A stretch of 64,000 bases of DNA, from the NCBI RefSeq assembly GCF_000022365.1, contig NC_012804.1, positions 1,054,001 through 1,118,000 on the forward strand. Direction: 5' to 3'. Within the stretch, counting starts at the first letter, position 1. Every line of letters begins with the position of its first letter. Below the pieces are notes generated by a model. That model did no database searches, had not been told where the DNA came from, and worked only from the letters and a program-made list of their open reading frames with translations. The DNA is from Thermococcus gammatolerans EJ3 (GTDB taxonomy: Archaea; Methanobacteriota_B; Thermococci; Thermococcales; Thermococcaceae). A program made the position numbers and the translations under genes. Positions 33,154-42,681 of this stretch are shown in pieces.

Positions 33154-33988
33154 GAACTACATTTACTTCCTGTTTAGTCATTAAGTTGCTGGAGGATATC
33201 AATATCCTTAAAAAGGCCAGTGCTGTGGAGTTTAAGCCCATAGACTGGGAGTTTGAGGAAAAAGTGAGGCAGAGAATAGTCCGAGAATGGTACAGGCACG
33301 GGATAAAACTACCCGCTCCCGTTGGGGTCTATTCCGGCGTGCTCTTTCCGAACTATCGCGTCAAAACAACGGAAGGGAAATAACCAGTATGGACTTCACA
33401 ATCTACCGGGCAGGCTGGCTCTCGGTCATTGAACTCCATCCAAACCCAAGGAGCTGGTGGTGGGAGGCCTACAGTCACGAGGTTGTTGCCTTTCTGAGGC
33501 AGTTCTTCAAGTGGGATGTTCTCCTAATCGCGGGCCTGAACGACTGGACTGATTTAAGAGGTACATTGACGCTTGACGATATGGAGCTCTTCATAGCCAA
33601 GCTCGCCGAGTGGATCACCCTTAGGAGCCTGCCCGCGATCCCCTCTGCCTTTACGCTGGCCAAGGAGGATCTTTTGGATATTGGCTACGGTCTCCACCGG
33701 GTTTTCACGCCGGAAAGGGGGTACTACAGTTATGTTCTGGCAGAACCCCTGGATGATTACACCTCGATTTGGATCATCGGGCGTGTGGACTTCAACGATC
33801 CGATGGAGTTATGCGAGACCTTTGGCGCCGAGGTTGAGCTGACCCTCTCACTAACTGGAGCATCACTCCTTCCGCTAACAGAACTGAGGCCTTCTGAAGA
33901 TGGGCGCCTCCTTCAGATTGCAAGAATGGCCTTTAAAGCCCAGATAACCGGTGACTATGACCTGTTCCGCTGTCCTGGGAGGCAGTAG
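33143..33988 (+). pseudogene. Frameshifted paralog of the preceding gene
   Basis: The copy opens with ATG GGC GTT (MGVENYIYFLFS) matching MGVDNYIYFVFD of the intact gene, but hits TAA at 33182. The middle continues in another frame (KLLEDINILKKASAVEFKPI, then LPAPVGVYSGVLFPNYRVK). From about 33375 the original frame resumes (MDFTIYRAGWLSVIELHPNP) and runs to the end. The distance from start to the ELHP block is about 82 codons, against about 85 in the intact copy, so little DNA is missing. Two opposite shifts disable it, unless they are sequencing errors. The ribosome site GGTGGGGGAAG lies inside the upstream gene. Confidence 0.75.
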
Positions 33989-34019
33989 TGGAGAATAGAA
34001 AGGACGAAGGAATAAACCC

Positions 34020-35240
34020 TCAACGACCCAGCTCCTTGTGAGCCTTCGCGAGGTGCTTCGCCGCTATCGCCGCGAGGAGCGAGAGTTCCCCAGCCAAAAC
34101 CGCTCCCGCAACTATCTCCGCGAACTTCTTGGCGTTGGTTCCCGGTGGGTCGCCTCCTCCAGCGACGCCCATAATTGAGAGCGCCTCCCTCTGGGTCGGG
34201 ACGCGCGTTCCTCCTCCGACGGTTCCGATTTCAAGGCTCGGCATTGTTATGCTGATGTAGAGGTCCCCCTCAGGCGTAACCTCCGCAAGGGTTATGCCGT
34301 GTGAACCTTCGGTAATCTGAGCCTCGTCCTGTCCGGTGGCGAGGAAGATTGCCCCGACTATGTTGCCAAAGTGGGCGTTGAAGCCGTAGGAACCAGCCTG
34401 GGCAGAACCCACGAGGTTCTTGCGGTAGTTTACCTCAGCTATTAGTTCCGGCGTCGTCTTCAGCTTCCTCTCGACTATCTCGCGCGGGACTATCGCTTCA
34501 GCTATGACGGTCTTACCGCGCCCATTGATGAAGTTCATGGCGTTGGGCTTCTTGTCAACGCAGAGGTTGCCCGAGAGCGCCAGATACTTCACGTCCGGGA
34601 ACTCCTCTTCGATGACCTTCATTATCTCCTCGCTCGCTATCGTTACCATGTTCATGCCCATCGCGTCGCCGGTCTCGAACTCAAACCTTAGGTAGAGGTT
34701 GTTGCCCACTATGAAGGGCTTAACGTCCCTGAGCTTTCCGTGCCTGGTGACCTTGCTGACGGCCTTCTCCTGAAGGTAGTCTATGTTCTCCTTCACCCAC
34801 TCGGCAACTTCTCTGGCTCTCCTCGCGTCGGGGCACTTGAGAAGCGGTGCGCGGGTCATCTTGTCGTCTATGAGGGTAGTCTTAACGCCTCCTGCCTCTG
34901 TGAGGGCAGAACAACCCCTGTTAACGCTCGCAACGAGCGCACCCTCGGTGGTGGCAAGGGGTATGTAAAATTCGCCCTTCGCATACTCGCCGTTGATTTT
35001 GAGCGGTCCTGCTACTCCCATCGGTATCTGGACGACGCCTATCATGTTCTCGATGTTCCTGCCGATAACCTGCTCCGGGTCTATGCTGTAGTGTCCGATG
35101 TGCTCAAGTTTCACGCCGAGCTTCTTCTCGAGGGCCTTCCTCCTTATTTCCGTTGCGGTTCTCTTGTCCGTGTACTTCTCAACCTGGTGGAGCTTTACCT
35201 CTCCCTTAACGACCTTCTCAACGAGCTCCTCAAACTCCAT
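34020..35240 (-). CDS. hmgA: HMG-CoA reductase (class I)
   Basis: 406 residues. It reduces HMG-CoA to mevalonate with NADPH, the committed step of archaeal isoprenoid lipid synthesis. Seen: ENMIGVVQIPMGVAGPL, catalytic Glu in ATTEGALVASVNRG, the GDAMGMNMVTIA motif with catalytic Asp region, the NADPH motif EIGTVGGGTRVP, and the C-terminal catalytic His in AIAAKHLAKAH. The ATG (MEFEELVEKV) follows GGGGGTG; 20 codons of frame upstream overlap the preceding gene. It lies 16 bp downstream of a MinD-like gene and is probably co-transcribed with it. Soluble: no N-terminal membrane part. Confidence 0.96.
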   Translation of the reverse strand: MEFEELVEKVVKGEVKLHQVEKYTDKRTATEIRRKALEKKLGVKLEHIGHYSIDPEQVIGRNIENMIGVVQIPMGVAGPLKINGEYAKGEFYIPLATTEGALVASVNRGCSALTEAGGVKTTLIDDKMTRAPLLKCPDARRAREVAEWVKENIDYLQEKAVSKVTRHGKLRDVKPFIVGNNLYLRFEFETGDAMGMNMVTIASEEIMKVIEEEFPDVKYLALSGNLCVDKKPNAMNFINGRGKTVIAEAIVPREIVERKLKTTPELIAEVNYRKNLVGSAQAGSYGFNAHFGNIVGAIFLATGQDEAQITEGSHGITLAEVTPEGDLYISITMPSLEIGTVGGGTRVPTQREALSIMGVAGGGDPPGTNAKKFAEIVAGAVLAGELSLLAAIAAKHLAKAHKELGR

Positions 35241-35256
35241 TTCAACACCCCCAGAA

Positions 35257-36000
35257 TCAGCCGAAAATCCATTCCTCAAGTACTTCTCCGGCCTCGGCAA
35301 AGGCTAAAGCGGCGTCGCTCTTCGGTTTGTATGCCAGTACAGGGATACCGACGTTTATCGACTCTGGAACCGCATCGTCAAAGGGCACCCAGCTGAGAAC
35401 CGGAACGCCGACCTCGTTCTCTATCACGTCTATTATCTTGTCTACGACATCGGCGCTCTCGCGAACTTTGTTAAGGACAACGCCGATCCTAAGGCCGTAC
35501 TCCTCGCCGAGGGCCTTGAGCTTGTTTACCTCGTTCTCGACCATCGTCTCAAAGGAGTATATCGGTGAACGTTCTATCTCCACGACGATTATCTGATAAT
35601 CCGCCACCTCGAAGGTTGGAAGGGTATCAAAGGGAACACCGGTGGGGGAATCGACGAAAACAACACCGAACTTGTACTTAACCCTCTCAACGAGATCCCT
35701 CAGGCCCTGGGGGGAAATGCCGATCACATCGTGAAGGTTCGAGCTTCCTGGCATCACGTAAACTCCCGTTTCCCTGTGCTTGTAGATTGCCCACTCCGGA
35801 TCGAGGCTAGGGTCCTTGAGAAGCGAGTGAACGGTGTATTTGACGTTGTCCATTCCGAAGTGGAAGCCGAGGTTTGGAAGGTAGAGGTCACCGTCTATTG
35901 CCAGAACCCTGTACTCCCTCCCCGCCAGAAAAGTGCTCAGGTTAGCGGTGGTCGTGGTCTTTCCGGCACCACCTCTGCCCGTCATTACGATCACTGCCAT
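35257..36000 (-). CDS. MinD/ParA-like P-loop ATPase
   Basis: 247 residues. Deviant Walker A is VMTGRGGAGKTTTTANLSTF, where the usual signature Lys (KGGxGKT) is Arg. Then switch I LAIDGDLYLPNLG, switch II FVDSPTGVPFDTLP and IGVVLNKVRE (NKxR nucleotide motif). There is no clear C-terminal amphipathic membrane helix, though EVLEEWIFG ends it. The ATG after GGAGGGAATAAA was chosen; 21 upstream codons are not conserved in look. A TATA-like ttaataaaaa is about 40 bp upstream. MinD paralogs in archaea act in spatial positioning or cofactor insertion. The link to the downstream HMG-CoA reductase is only positional. Confidence 0.82.
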   Translation of the reverse strand: MAVIVMTGRGGAGKTTTTANLSTFLAGREYRVLAIDGDLYLPNLGFHFGMDNVKYTVHSLLKDPSLDPEWAIYKHRETGVYVMPGSSNLHDVIGISPQGLRDLVERVKYKFGVVFVDSPTGVPFDTLPTFEVADYQIIVVEIERSPIYSFETMVENEVNKLKALGEEYGLRIGVVLNKVRESADVVDKIIDVIENEVGVPVLSWVPFDDAVPESINVGIPVLAYKPKSDAALAFAEAGEVLEEWIFG

Positions 36001-36133
36001 TTTATTCCCTCCACCCGGGAGTTTTTGAAATTCCTTTTTATTAACTTTTCCACGGTTGAACACGTATCAACATTGCGGCTCTCCAGTGGGACATCTTCGG
36101 GCACTCATTTAGGTTGCATTCTACCAGAAAAAG

Positions 36134-36141
36134 TTTATATC
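36134..36141 (+). promoter_or_regulatory. TATA box of tdh
   Basis: tttatatc preceded by an A-rich BRE-like stretch (gaaaaag), 38 bp before the chosen ATG of threonine dehydrogenase. A small inverted pair, CTAC-gaaaatct-GTAG, follows at 36151-36166, over the likely transcription start. Confidence 0.6.
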
Positions 36142-36178
36142 TAAGCACATCTACGAAAATCTGTAGGGGATGGTTGCC

Positions 36179-37228
36179 ATGACAGAGAAAATGCCCGCTA
36201 TTATGAAAACTAAACCCGCTTACGGCGCCGAGCTCGTTGAGGTTGACGTTCCCAAGCCCGGACCGGGCGAGGTTCTCATCAGGGTTCTCGCGACGAGCAT
36301 ATGCGGAACCGACCTGCACATCTACGAGTGGAACGAGTGGGCGCAGAGCAGGATTAAGCCGCCCCAGATTATGGGTCATGAAGTGGCTGGAGAGGTTGTT
36401 GAAGTCGGCCCCGGCGTTGAGGACCTTCAGGAAGGCGACTACATCAGCGTTGAAACCCACCTCGTCTGCGGCAAGTGCTACGCCTGCAAGCACAACCGCT
36501 ACCACGTCTGCCAGAACACCAAGATTTTTGGCGTTGACATGGACGGTGTCTTTGCGACCTACGCAATAGTTCCCGCCAAGAACGCCTGGAAGAACCCGAA
36601 GGACATGAAGCCCGAATACGCGGCCCTCCAAGAGCCCCTCGGAAACGCGGTTGATACCGTTCTGGCCGGCCCGATAGCGGGGAGAAGCACGCTCATAACA
36701 GGTGCCGGCCCACTCGGGCTGCTCGGAATAGCAGTGGCCAAGGCAAGTGGTGCTTATCCGGTCATAGTCTCCGAGCCCAGCGACTTCAGGAGAAAGCTCG
36801 CCAAAAAGGTTGGAGCAGACTACGTCGTCAACCCCTTCGAGGAAGACCCAGTCGAGGTCGTCATGAGCATAACCGACGGTGCTGGTGTCGAGGTCTTCCT
36901 GGAGTTCAGCGGCGCTCCCAAGGCCCTTGAGCAGGGCCTTAAGGCGACGACTCCAGGGGGGAGGGTCTCGCTTCTCGGCCTCTTCCCACGCGATGTCACG
37001 CTCGACTTCAACAACCTCATAATCTTCAAGGCCCTGGAAATCCACGGCATCACCGGAAGACACCTCTGGGAGACCTGGTACACCGTCTCAAGTCTCATCC
37101 AGAGCGGGAAGCTCAACCTCGACCCGATTATCACCCACAGGTACAAGGGCTTCGACAAGTATGAGGAAGCTTTCGAGCTCATGCGCGCTGGCAAGACCGG
37201 TAAGGTCGTCTTCTTCCCGAAGGAGTGA
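36179..37228 (+). CDS. tdh: L-threonine 3-dehydrogenase
   Basis: 349 residues, close to the 348 of the Pyrococcus enzymes. A zinc- and NAD+-dependent medium-chain dehydrogenase that oxidises threonine to 2-amino-3-ketobutyrate. Seen: catalytic zinc ligands in [15 protein letters not shown] and [12 protein letters not shown], structural zinc cysteines in [15 protein letters not shown], Rossmann [15 protein letters not shown] and EPSDFRR for the adenosine ribose. Start: second ATG ([12 protein letters not shown]), matching the Pyrococcus start; another ATG lies three codons upstream. Monocistronic, with its own TATA and a pyrimidine-rich tract after the stop. Confidence 0.96.
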   Translation: MTEKMPAIMKTKPAYGAELVEVDVPKPGPGEVLIRVLATSICGTDLHIYEWNEWAQSRIKPPQIMGHEVAGEVVEVGPGVEDLQEGDYISVETHLVCGKCYACKHNRYHVCQNTKIFGVDMDGVFATYAIVPAKNAWKNPKDMKPEYAALQEPLGNAVDTVLAGPIAGRSTLITGAGPLGLLGIAVAKASGAYPVIVSEPSDFRRKLAKKVGADYVVNPFEEDPVEVVMSITDGAGVEVFLEFSGAPKALEQGLKATTPGGRVSLLGLFPRDVTLDFNNLIIFKALEIHGITGRHLWETWYTVSSLIQSGKLNLDPIITHRYKGFDKYEEAFELMRAGKTGKVVFFPKE

Positions 37229-37250
37229 TTTTTCTTCCTTTTCTTCCACC
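37229..37250 (+). terminator. T-rich tract after tdh
   Basis: tttttcttccttttcttcc directly follows the tdh stop codon. Runs of T on the coding strand are the usual archaeal intrinsic termination signal; there is no hairpin. Confidence 0.5.
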
Positions 37251-37255
37251 GCAAT

Positions 37256-37264
37256 TCTTAAGTA
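37256..37264 (+). promoter_or_regulatory. TATA box of pheST
   Basis: tcttaagta, about 33 bp before the pheS ATG, which also has a GGAGGTG ribosome site. It suggests pheS and pheT form one operon separate from tdh. Confidence 0.55.
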
Positions 37265-37296
37265 AACCCTTCCTCATTTCAAGCGGAGGTGTCGGA

Positions 37297-38796
37297 ATGG
37301 AGCTGAGCTATCAGGAGAAGCTCACCCTTATCAAGCTTAACGAACTGAAAAGGGCTAAATTTGAGGAGCTCGTTAAAGCTACTGGACTCGAGCAGGTAGC
37401 GGTCATGAGGGCTGTCCTCGGCCTGCAGGCGAAGGGCCTGGCGAAACTCCACGAGAGGAGCGAGAAAGTCGTTAAGCTCACCGAGACGGGAAAGAAATAC
37501 GCTGAAATCGGCCTCCCCGAGTGGAGGGCCCTAAAGCTCCTCCGCGAGAGGGGAAAGGTTACGCTCGACGACCTCAGAGAAGTCCTCAGCGACGACGAGC
37601 TTAAACCGATAGTCGGCCTCCTCAGGAAGGAGGGCTGGGCAAGCGTTAGGAAGGAGGACGGCAAGCTAATCCTCGAAATAACCGAGAAGGGGCTTGAAGC
37701 TGAGGAGAGGCCCATTGACAGGGCCCTAAAACTCCTCGCCGAGAAAAACGTTGTCCCAGTCAAGGAAATTGAGAAGCTCATTCCTGTCAAGGAGCTCAAG
37801 AGGAGGAAAATCGGGGAGGAGGAAACCGTAACCGAGAGAACCGTCGAGATTACACCGGCAGGCGAGGAGCTGGCTCCGAAGGTAGAGCTAAAGAGGGAAG
37901 TTTCCGTCCTAACGCCGGAACTCATAAAGTCAGGCAAATGGCGCGAGGTAGAGTTCAGACGCTTTGATATAAAGGCCCCCGTGAGGAGGATTTACCCGGG
38001 CAAGAAGCAGCCGTACCGCGCTTTCCTCGACAAGATAAGGAGAAGGCTCATCGAGATGGGCTTCATCGAGATGACGGTCGATTCACTCATCGAGACTCAG
38101 TTCTGGAACTTCGACGCCCTCTTCCAGCCCCAGAACCACCCGGCGAGGGAGTGGACGGACACCTATCAGCTCAAGTACCCGAAGAGCGGATTCCTGCCAG
38201 AGGAGGAGCTCGTTGAGAGGGTTAAGACCGCCCACGAGCGCGGTTTGGCAGGCTCGCGCGGCTGGGGCTATGTCTGGTCTCCAGAGAGAGCCATGCTCCT
38301 CATGCCGAGGGCACACGGCACTGCTCTAAGCGGTAGACAGCTCGCCAAGGGCGTCGAAATCCCAGGGAAGTACTTCACAATCCAGCGCGTTTTCAGACCG
38401 GACGTCCTCGACAGGACGCACCTCATCGAGTTCAACCAGATTGACGGCTTTGTAGTTGGAGAAGAGCTCAACTTCAGGCACCTCCTCGGAATCCTGAAGC
38501 GCTTCGCGGTGGAAATCGCTGGAGCGAAGAAAGTCAAGTTCCTGCCCGACTACTATCCGTTCACCGAGCCGAGCGTCCAGATGAGCGCCTACCACCCTGA
38601 ACTCGGCTGGGTCGAGTTCGGCGGTGCCGGAATCTTCCGCGAGGAGATGACCAAAGCTCTGGGCATAGAGGTCCCGGTCATCGCGTGGGGAATCGGAATC
38701 GACAGGTTAGCTATGTTCAAGCTCGGGATAGACGACATCCGCTACCTCTTCAGCTACGACCTCCGCTGGCTGAGGGAAGCGAAGCTGGTGTGGTGA
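37297..38796 (+). CDS. pheS: Phenylalanyl-tRNA synthetase alpha subunit
   Basis: 499 residues, the archaeal/eukaryal size. N-terminal winged-helix repeats (about 1-170: [40 protein letters not shown]) bind tRNA. The class II catalytic domain has motif 1 ([20 protein letters not shown]), motif 2 ([20 protein letters not shown]) and motif 3 ([18 protein letters not shown]). It charges tRNA-Phe as an alpha2-beta2 enzyme with the product of pheT, which starts 6 bp downstream. The ATG after GGAGGTGTCGGA was chosen; the open frame upstream covers the promoter. Cytoplasmic, essential. Confidence 0.97.
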   Translation: MELSYQEKLTLIKLNELKRAKFEELVKATGLEQVAVMRAVLGLQAKGLAKLHERSEKVVKLTETGKKYAEIGLPEWRALKLLRERGKVTLDDLREVLSDDELKPIVGLLRKEGWASVRKEDGKLILEITEKGLEAEERPIDRALKLLAEKNVVPVKEIEKLIPVKELKRRKIGEEETVTERTVEITPAGEELAPKVELKREVSVLTPELIKSGKWREVEFRRFDIKAPVRRIYPGKKQPYRAFLDKIRRRLIEMGFIEMTVDSLIETQFWNFDALFQPQNHPAREWTDTYQLKYPKSGFLPEEELVERVKTAHERGLAGSRGWGYVWSPERAMLLMPRAHGTALSGRQLAKGVEIPGKYFTIQRVFRPDVLDRTHLIEFNQIDGFVVGEELNFRHLLGILKRFAVEIAGAKKVKFLPDYYPFTEPSVQMSAYHPELGWVEFGGAGIFREEMTKALGIEVPVIAWGIGIDRLAMFKLGIDDIRYLFSYDLRWLREAKLVW

Positions 38797-38802
38797 TGGG
38801 AG

Positions 38803-40509
38803 ATGCCAAAGTTCGACGTGTCAAAGCGGGATTTGGAGAGGCTCGTTGGCAAAGAATTCACTGTCGAGGAGTGGGAAGACCTCTTCCTCTACGCCAAATG
38901 CGAGCTCGACGACGTCTGGGAGGAGAACGGTGAAATCTACTTCAAAGCGGACTCCAAGGACACCAACAGGCCCGACCTCTGGAGCGCCGAGGGCATAGCA
39001 AGGCAGATACGCTGGGCGCTCGGCTTCAGGAGGGGCCTGCCAGAATACGAGGTCGAGAAAAGCGACGTTACCGTTTACGTTGACGAGAAGCTGAAAGACA
39101 TCCGCCCCTACGGTGTTTACGCAATCGTTGAATGCCTCAAGCTTGACGAAGAGGCTCTCAAGCAGATGATTAACCTCCAGGAGAAGGTCGCTCTGACCTT
39201 CGGGAGGAGAAGGAGAGAGGTTGCCATCGGTATCTTCGACTTCGACAAGGTGAAGCCCCCAATATACTACCGTGCGGCAGAGAAAACCGAGAAGTTCGTC
39301 CCGCTCGGCTTCGAGGAGGAGCTTACGCTGGAGGAAATCCTCGAAAAGCACGAGAAGGGCAGGGAGTACGGGCATTTGATTAAGGACAAGCCTTACTATC
39401 CGCTCCTCGTTGATTCCGAAGGTAAAGTCCTCTCGATGCCCCCGATAATCAACTCCGAAACGACCGGAAGGGTAACGACCGAAACGAGGAACGTCTTCGT
39501 CGACGTCACCGGCTGGGATTTGAACAAGGTCATGCTTGCCCTTAATGTCGTTGTCACAGCTTTGGCGGAGCGCGGAGGAAGGATTAAGAGCGTTAAAGTC
39601 GTTTATCCAGACTTTGAGATTGAAACGCCCAATTTAACTCCCAAGTCCTTCGAGGTCGAGCTGGACTACATAAGGAAGCTTGCGGGCCTCGACTTGAGCG
39701 ACGGTGAAATCAAGGACCTCCTTGAGAGGATGATGTACGACGTGACCCTTGAGGACGGTAAAGCAAAGCTCCTCTATCCGGCATTCCGCGACGACATAAT
39801 GCACGCCAGGGACGTTTTAGAGGACGTCCTAATCGCCTACGGCTACAACGAGATTGAGCCCGAGGAGCCTAAGTTAGCGGTTCAGGGCAGGGGCGACAAG
39901 TTTATCGAGTTCGAGGACGCGGTTAGGGAGCTCATGGTCGGCTTTGGTCTCCAGGAGGTTATGACCTTCAACCTGACCAACAGGGAAGCCCAGTATGGAA
40001 AGATGAACCTCGAATACGGGAGGGACTACTTCAACAATCCCCCCGCTGAGCTCGTCGAGATAGAGAACCCGATAAGCCCGAAGTGGTCCGCCCTTAGAAA
40101 CTGGCTCCTTCCAAGCTTACTCGACTTCCTGAGCCAGAACACCCACGAAGAGTACCCGCAGAGGCTCTTCGAGGTCGGTAAGGCCACTTTGATAGACGAG
40201 AGCAGGGAAACGAAGACCGTCAGCGAGAGCAAGCTTGCCGTCGTGCTGGCCCAGCCGAGGGTTACCTTCACTGACACAAAGGAAATCCTTGACAGTGTTA
40301 TGCGCCACCTCGGCTTCGAGTACGAGCTTGAGGAGGTCGAGCACCCGAGCTTCATCCCCGGCAGGGTTGGAAAGGTAATCGTGAAAGGAAAAGCCATCGG
40401 CGTAATCGGCGAAATCCACCCATCTGTTTTAGAAAAGTGGGGAATCGAGATGCCCGTTGCGGGCTTTGAGCTGTTCCTCAGGCCTCTCTACACGGAGCCC
40501 TACCTTTAG
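38803..40509 (+). CDS. pheT: Phenylalanyl-tRNA synthetase beta subunit
   Basis: 568 residues, the archaeal short form. N-terminal B1 domain, B3/B4 domain with editing function (LKQMINLQEKVALTFGRRRR; INSETTGRVTTETRNVFVD), B5 domain (PKSFEVELDYIRKLAGLDLS) and a non-catalytic class II core at the end (LVEIENPISPKWSALRNWLL, VIGEIHPSVLEKWGIEMPVA). It edits mischarged Tyr-tRNA-Phe and completes the heterotetramer. The gene starts 6 bp after pheS with GGTGATGGGAG as ribosome site, so it is in the same operon. A C/T-rich stretch follows the stop. Confidence 0.97.
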   Translation: MPKFDVSKRDLERLVGKEFTVEEWEDLFLYAKCELDDVWEENGEIYFKADSKDTNRPDLWSAEGIARQIRWALGFRRGLPEYEVEKSDVTVYVDEKLKDIRPYGVYAIVECLKLDEEALKQMINLQEKVALTFGRRRREVAIGIFDFDKVKPPIYYRAAEKTEKFVPLGFEEELTLEEILEKHEKGREYGHLIKDKPYYPLLVDSEGKVLSMPPIINSETTGRVTTETRNVFVDVTGWDLNKVMLALNVVVTALAERGGRIKSVKVVYPDFEIETPNLTPKSFEVELDYIRKLAGLDLSDGEIKDLLERMMYDVTLEDGKAKLLYPAFRDDIMHARDVLEDVLIAYGYNEIEPEEPKLAVQGRGDKFIEFEDAVRELMVGFGLQEVMTFNLTNREAQYGKMNLEYGRDYFNNPPAELVEIENPISPKWSALRNWLLPSLLDFLSQNTHEEYPQRLFEVGKATLIDESRETKTVSESKLAVVLAQPRVTFTDTKEILDSVMRHLGFEYELEEVEHPSFIPGRVGKVIVKGKAIGVIGEIHPSVLEKWGIEMPVAGFELFLRPLYTEPYL

Positions 40510-40708
40510 CAATCCCCAACTTCTTTTTGCCACCATTTTTCCAGTTTGGTACACATCAACTCGAAGTTTGTGACACTGATAAGGATTTCAACATCAAAGA
40601 CTCCTTCCATTTTCCCACCATTGACAGATTGATCCTTTGTCTTTATCAATCTTTTCACAATGGAGCTGTAATTTTGTCAATTCTGAAGAAAAGAGCGGAA
40701 AAATTTCG

Positions 40709-41464
40709 TTACTTCGACGAATCATCGGATCTATTTGAAACCAGCCCTTCCCACTTTTCTTTCGTCCTTTTCCAGCAGCCGGGGGGCATGAGTTCCCTCT
40801 CGGGACAGTAACCGAGCTGAATGCACCTCGGCCCGAGCTTCGCCCACCTTATAATCGGCCTGAGTTCGTCGTTCTTGGCAATCTCTTCCAGCATCCTCCA
40901 TGCCACCTCGCGAATCTCCCATTGGGCCCTCTCGCAGAGCCTCAGGCCGAAGAAGTGCTTAAGCTCGCGCAGGTTCATGGTGACGACTATCTTCGTTCTG
41001 ACTGCCTGCGGAAGGATGAAGCGCGCGTCCTCCTGGTGAACTCCTGCATTGATGCTCTCCTCGTAGAGTTCCAGGGTCTTTCTCATCAGTTCCCTCCACT
41101 TTTCGTAGAGTTCTGGATTCTCTTTAACACTCCCAGGGATGAGAAATGTCTCCTCCACATCATCAGTGTTGAGCTTGATGTAGCGCATTGACTGCTGGGT
41201 GTAGCTCGCCAGACGGTGCCTTACAAGCTGGTGACTACACACACGAGAACAGCCTTCAATCGAGAACGTCAGAACCGCGTGCTCCAAAATGCTCTCGTGG
41301 CCGTATCCGAGAACCCTTGGCAGGTGCATCTCAACGTCATTCTCGGTCATCCGCTCGAAGGCCTTGCTCTCCCACTCGTCCCAATAACTTATGAGGGCTG
41401 CCCAGGTGACAGTTTCGAGGGGTTTTTTTGTATAATTGACAAGTCTAACTCTTATTCCTTCCAT
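40709..41464 (-). CDS. thyX: FAD-dependent thymidylate synthase
   Basis: 251 residues. It makes dTMP from dUMP using methylene-tetrahydrofolate (or a tetrahydropterin in archaea) and FAD. The ThyX motif is HQLVRHRLASYTQQSMRY, where RHR, the two Ser and Arg bind dUMP and flavin. HESILEHAVLTF and the C-terminal AKNDELRPIIRWAKLGPRC blocks fit the family. Start: ATG eight bases after GAGGG; a TTG seven codons upstream is possible. The terminal residues SNRSDDSSK are low-complexity. A TATA-like gcttatatc is seen upstream near 41498. Homotetramer, cytoplasm. Confidence 0.95.
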   Translation of the reverse strand: MEGIRVRLVNYTKKPLETVTWAALISYWDEWESKAFERMTENDVEMHLPRVLGYGHESILEHAVLTFSIEGCSRVCSHQLVRHRLASYTQQSMRYIKLNTDDVEETFLIPGSVKENPELYEKWRELMRKTLELYEESINAGVHQEDARFILPQAVRTKIVVTMNLRELKHFFGLRLCERAQWEIREVAWRMLEEIAKNDELRPIIRWAKLGPRCIQLGYCPERELMPPGCWKRTKEKWEGLVSNRSDDSSK

Positions 41465-41708
41465 TGTTGATTTCCCCTCACTCAAGCGGTGGACGATGCT
41501 TATATCGGTTTGTCCTCCCAGTTTGCCGGAGTGTCATAGGAAGGCTTTAACGAATGCCACTCGACCCATTCATCATCAGCTTCTCGTCATTTTGATGTTA
41601 CATTTGGAAAACTTTTCTGGTGTCTCTCCTCAATGCATTTTGAAAGTCGGCATTTCCTTCGACGAAAGGGTTATTAAATTCTGGGAACAGCCTTAAACGG
41701 TGATGCAC

Positions 41709-42656
41709 ATGGTGGTTAGCCTCGCTGGAAGGGATCTTCTCTGCCTTCAGGACTTCACGAGGGAGGAGATCGAGACTATTCTCAAGACGGCTGAGATGAT
41801 GAAAATCTGGAACAAAATAGGCAAGCCGCACCGCGTTCTTGAGGGCAAAACCCTAGCCATGATTTTCCAGAAGCCCTCGACCAGGACGAGGATTTCATTC
41901 GAGGTTGGAATCTACCAGCTCGGCGGCTACGGCCTCTACCTCAACGCCAACGATTTACAGCTCAGGCGCGGTGAGACCATAGCCGACACGGCAAGGGTTC
42001 TCAGCAGGTACGTGGATGGGATAATGGCCAGGGTCTACGCCCACAAGGATGTCGAGGACCTCGCCAAGTACGCGAGCGTCCCGGTCATCAACGGTCTGAG
42101 CGACTTCTCCCACCCGTGCCAGGCTTTAGCTGACTACCAGACCATACTCGAGAAGAAGGGCAGGATTCAGGGCCTCAAGGTCGTCTACGTCGGGGACGGA
42201 AACAACGTGGCTCATTCCCTCATGATAGCCGGAACCAAGCTTGGAGCGAACGTCGTCGTTGCAACTCCGGAGGGCTACGAGCCGGACGAGAGGGTCATCA
42301 AGTGGGCGGAGCAGAACGCGGCCGAGAGCGGCGGAAGCTTTGAGCTCCTCCACGACCCCGTCAAGGCCGTTAAAGATGCTGATGTCATCTACACCGACGT
42401 CTGGGCGAGCATGGGGCAGGAAACCGAGGCCGAGGAGAGGAGAAAGATATTTAAGCCCTTCCAGGTCAACAAGGAGCTCGTGAAGCACGCCAAGCCGGAC
42501 TACATCTTCATGCACTGCCTCCCGGCCCACAGGGGAGAGGAGGTCACCGACGACGTCATAGACAGCCCGAACAGCGTCGTCTTCGACCAGGCCGAGAATC
42601 GTTTGCACGCCCAGAAAGCTGTTATGGCCCTCGTCATGGGTGGGATAAAGGTTTGA
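41709..42656 (+). CDS. argF: Ornithine carbamoyltransferase
   Basis: 315 residues, matching the Pyrococcus enzyme (about 315). It transfers carbamoyl phosphate to ornithine to make citrulline, or runs in reverse for catabolism. Seen: carbamoyl phosphate loop FQKPSTRTRISFEV, SDFSHPCQALADY, ornithine loop DVWASMGQE and the MHCLPAHRGEEV motif. Start: the ATG of MVVSLAGRDLL, matching Pyrococcus, with GGTGATG upstream. No other arginine genes are adjacent; Thermococcales often keep this gene with carbamate kinase-type metabolism. No promoter is clear, but gttattaaattc about 35 bp upstream may serve. Confidence 0.96.
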   Translation: MVVSLAGRDLLCLQDFTREEIETILKTAEMMKIWNKIGKPHRVLEGKTLAMIFQKPSTRTRISFEVGIYQLGGYGLYLNANDLQLRRGETIADTARVLSRYVDGIMARVYAHKDVEDLAKYASVPVINGLSDFSHPCQALADYQTILEKKGRIQGLKVVYVGDGNNVAHSLMIAGTKLGANVVVATPEGYEPDERVIKWAEQNAAESGGSFELLHDPVKAVKDADVIYTDVWASMGQETEAEERRKIFKPFQVNKELVKHAKPDYIFMHCLPAHRGEEVTDDVIDSPNSVVFDQAENRLHAQKAVMALVMGGIKV

Positions 42657-42681
42657 AACCCTTTCGCTCTTTTATCTTTGC

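Noticed and set aside
40510-40708. Possible gene or RNA between pheT and thyX
   Set aside because: About 200 bp, AT-rich, with no conserved-looking frame, stem or box motif; it probably only holds termination signals for two convergent genes.
41555-41605. TGATGATGA and CTGA on the minus strand, like C/D-box RNA motifs
   Set aside because: The spacing between the boxes leaves only about four bases for a guide and there is no terminal stem or second pair of boxes at the right distance.
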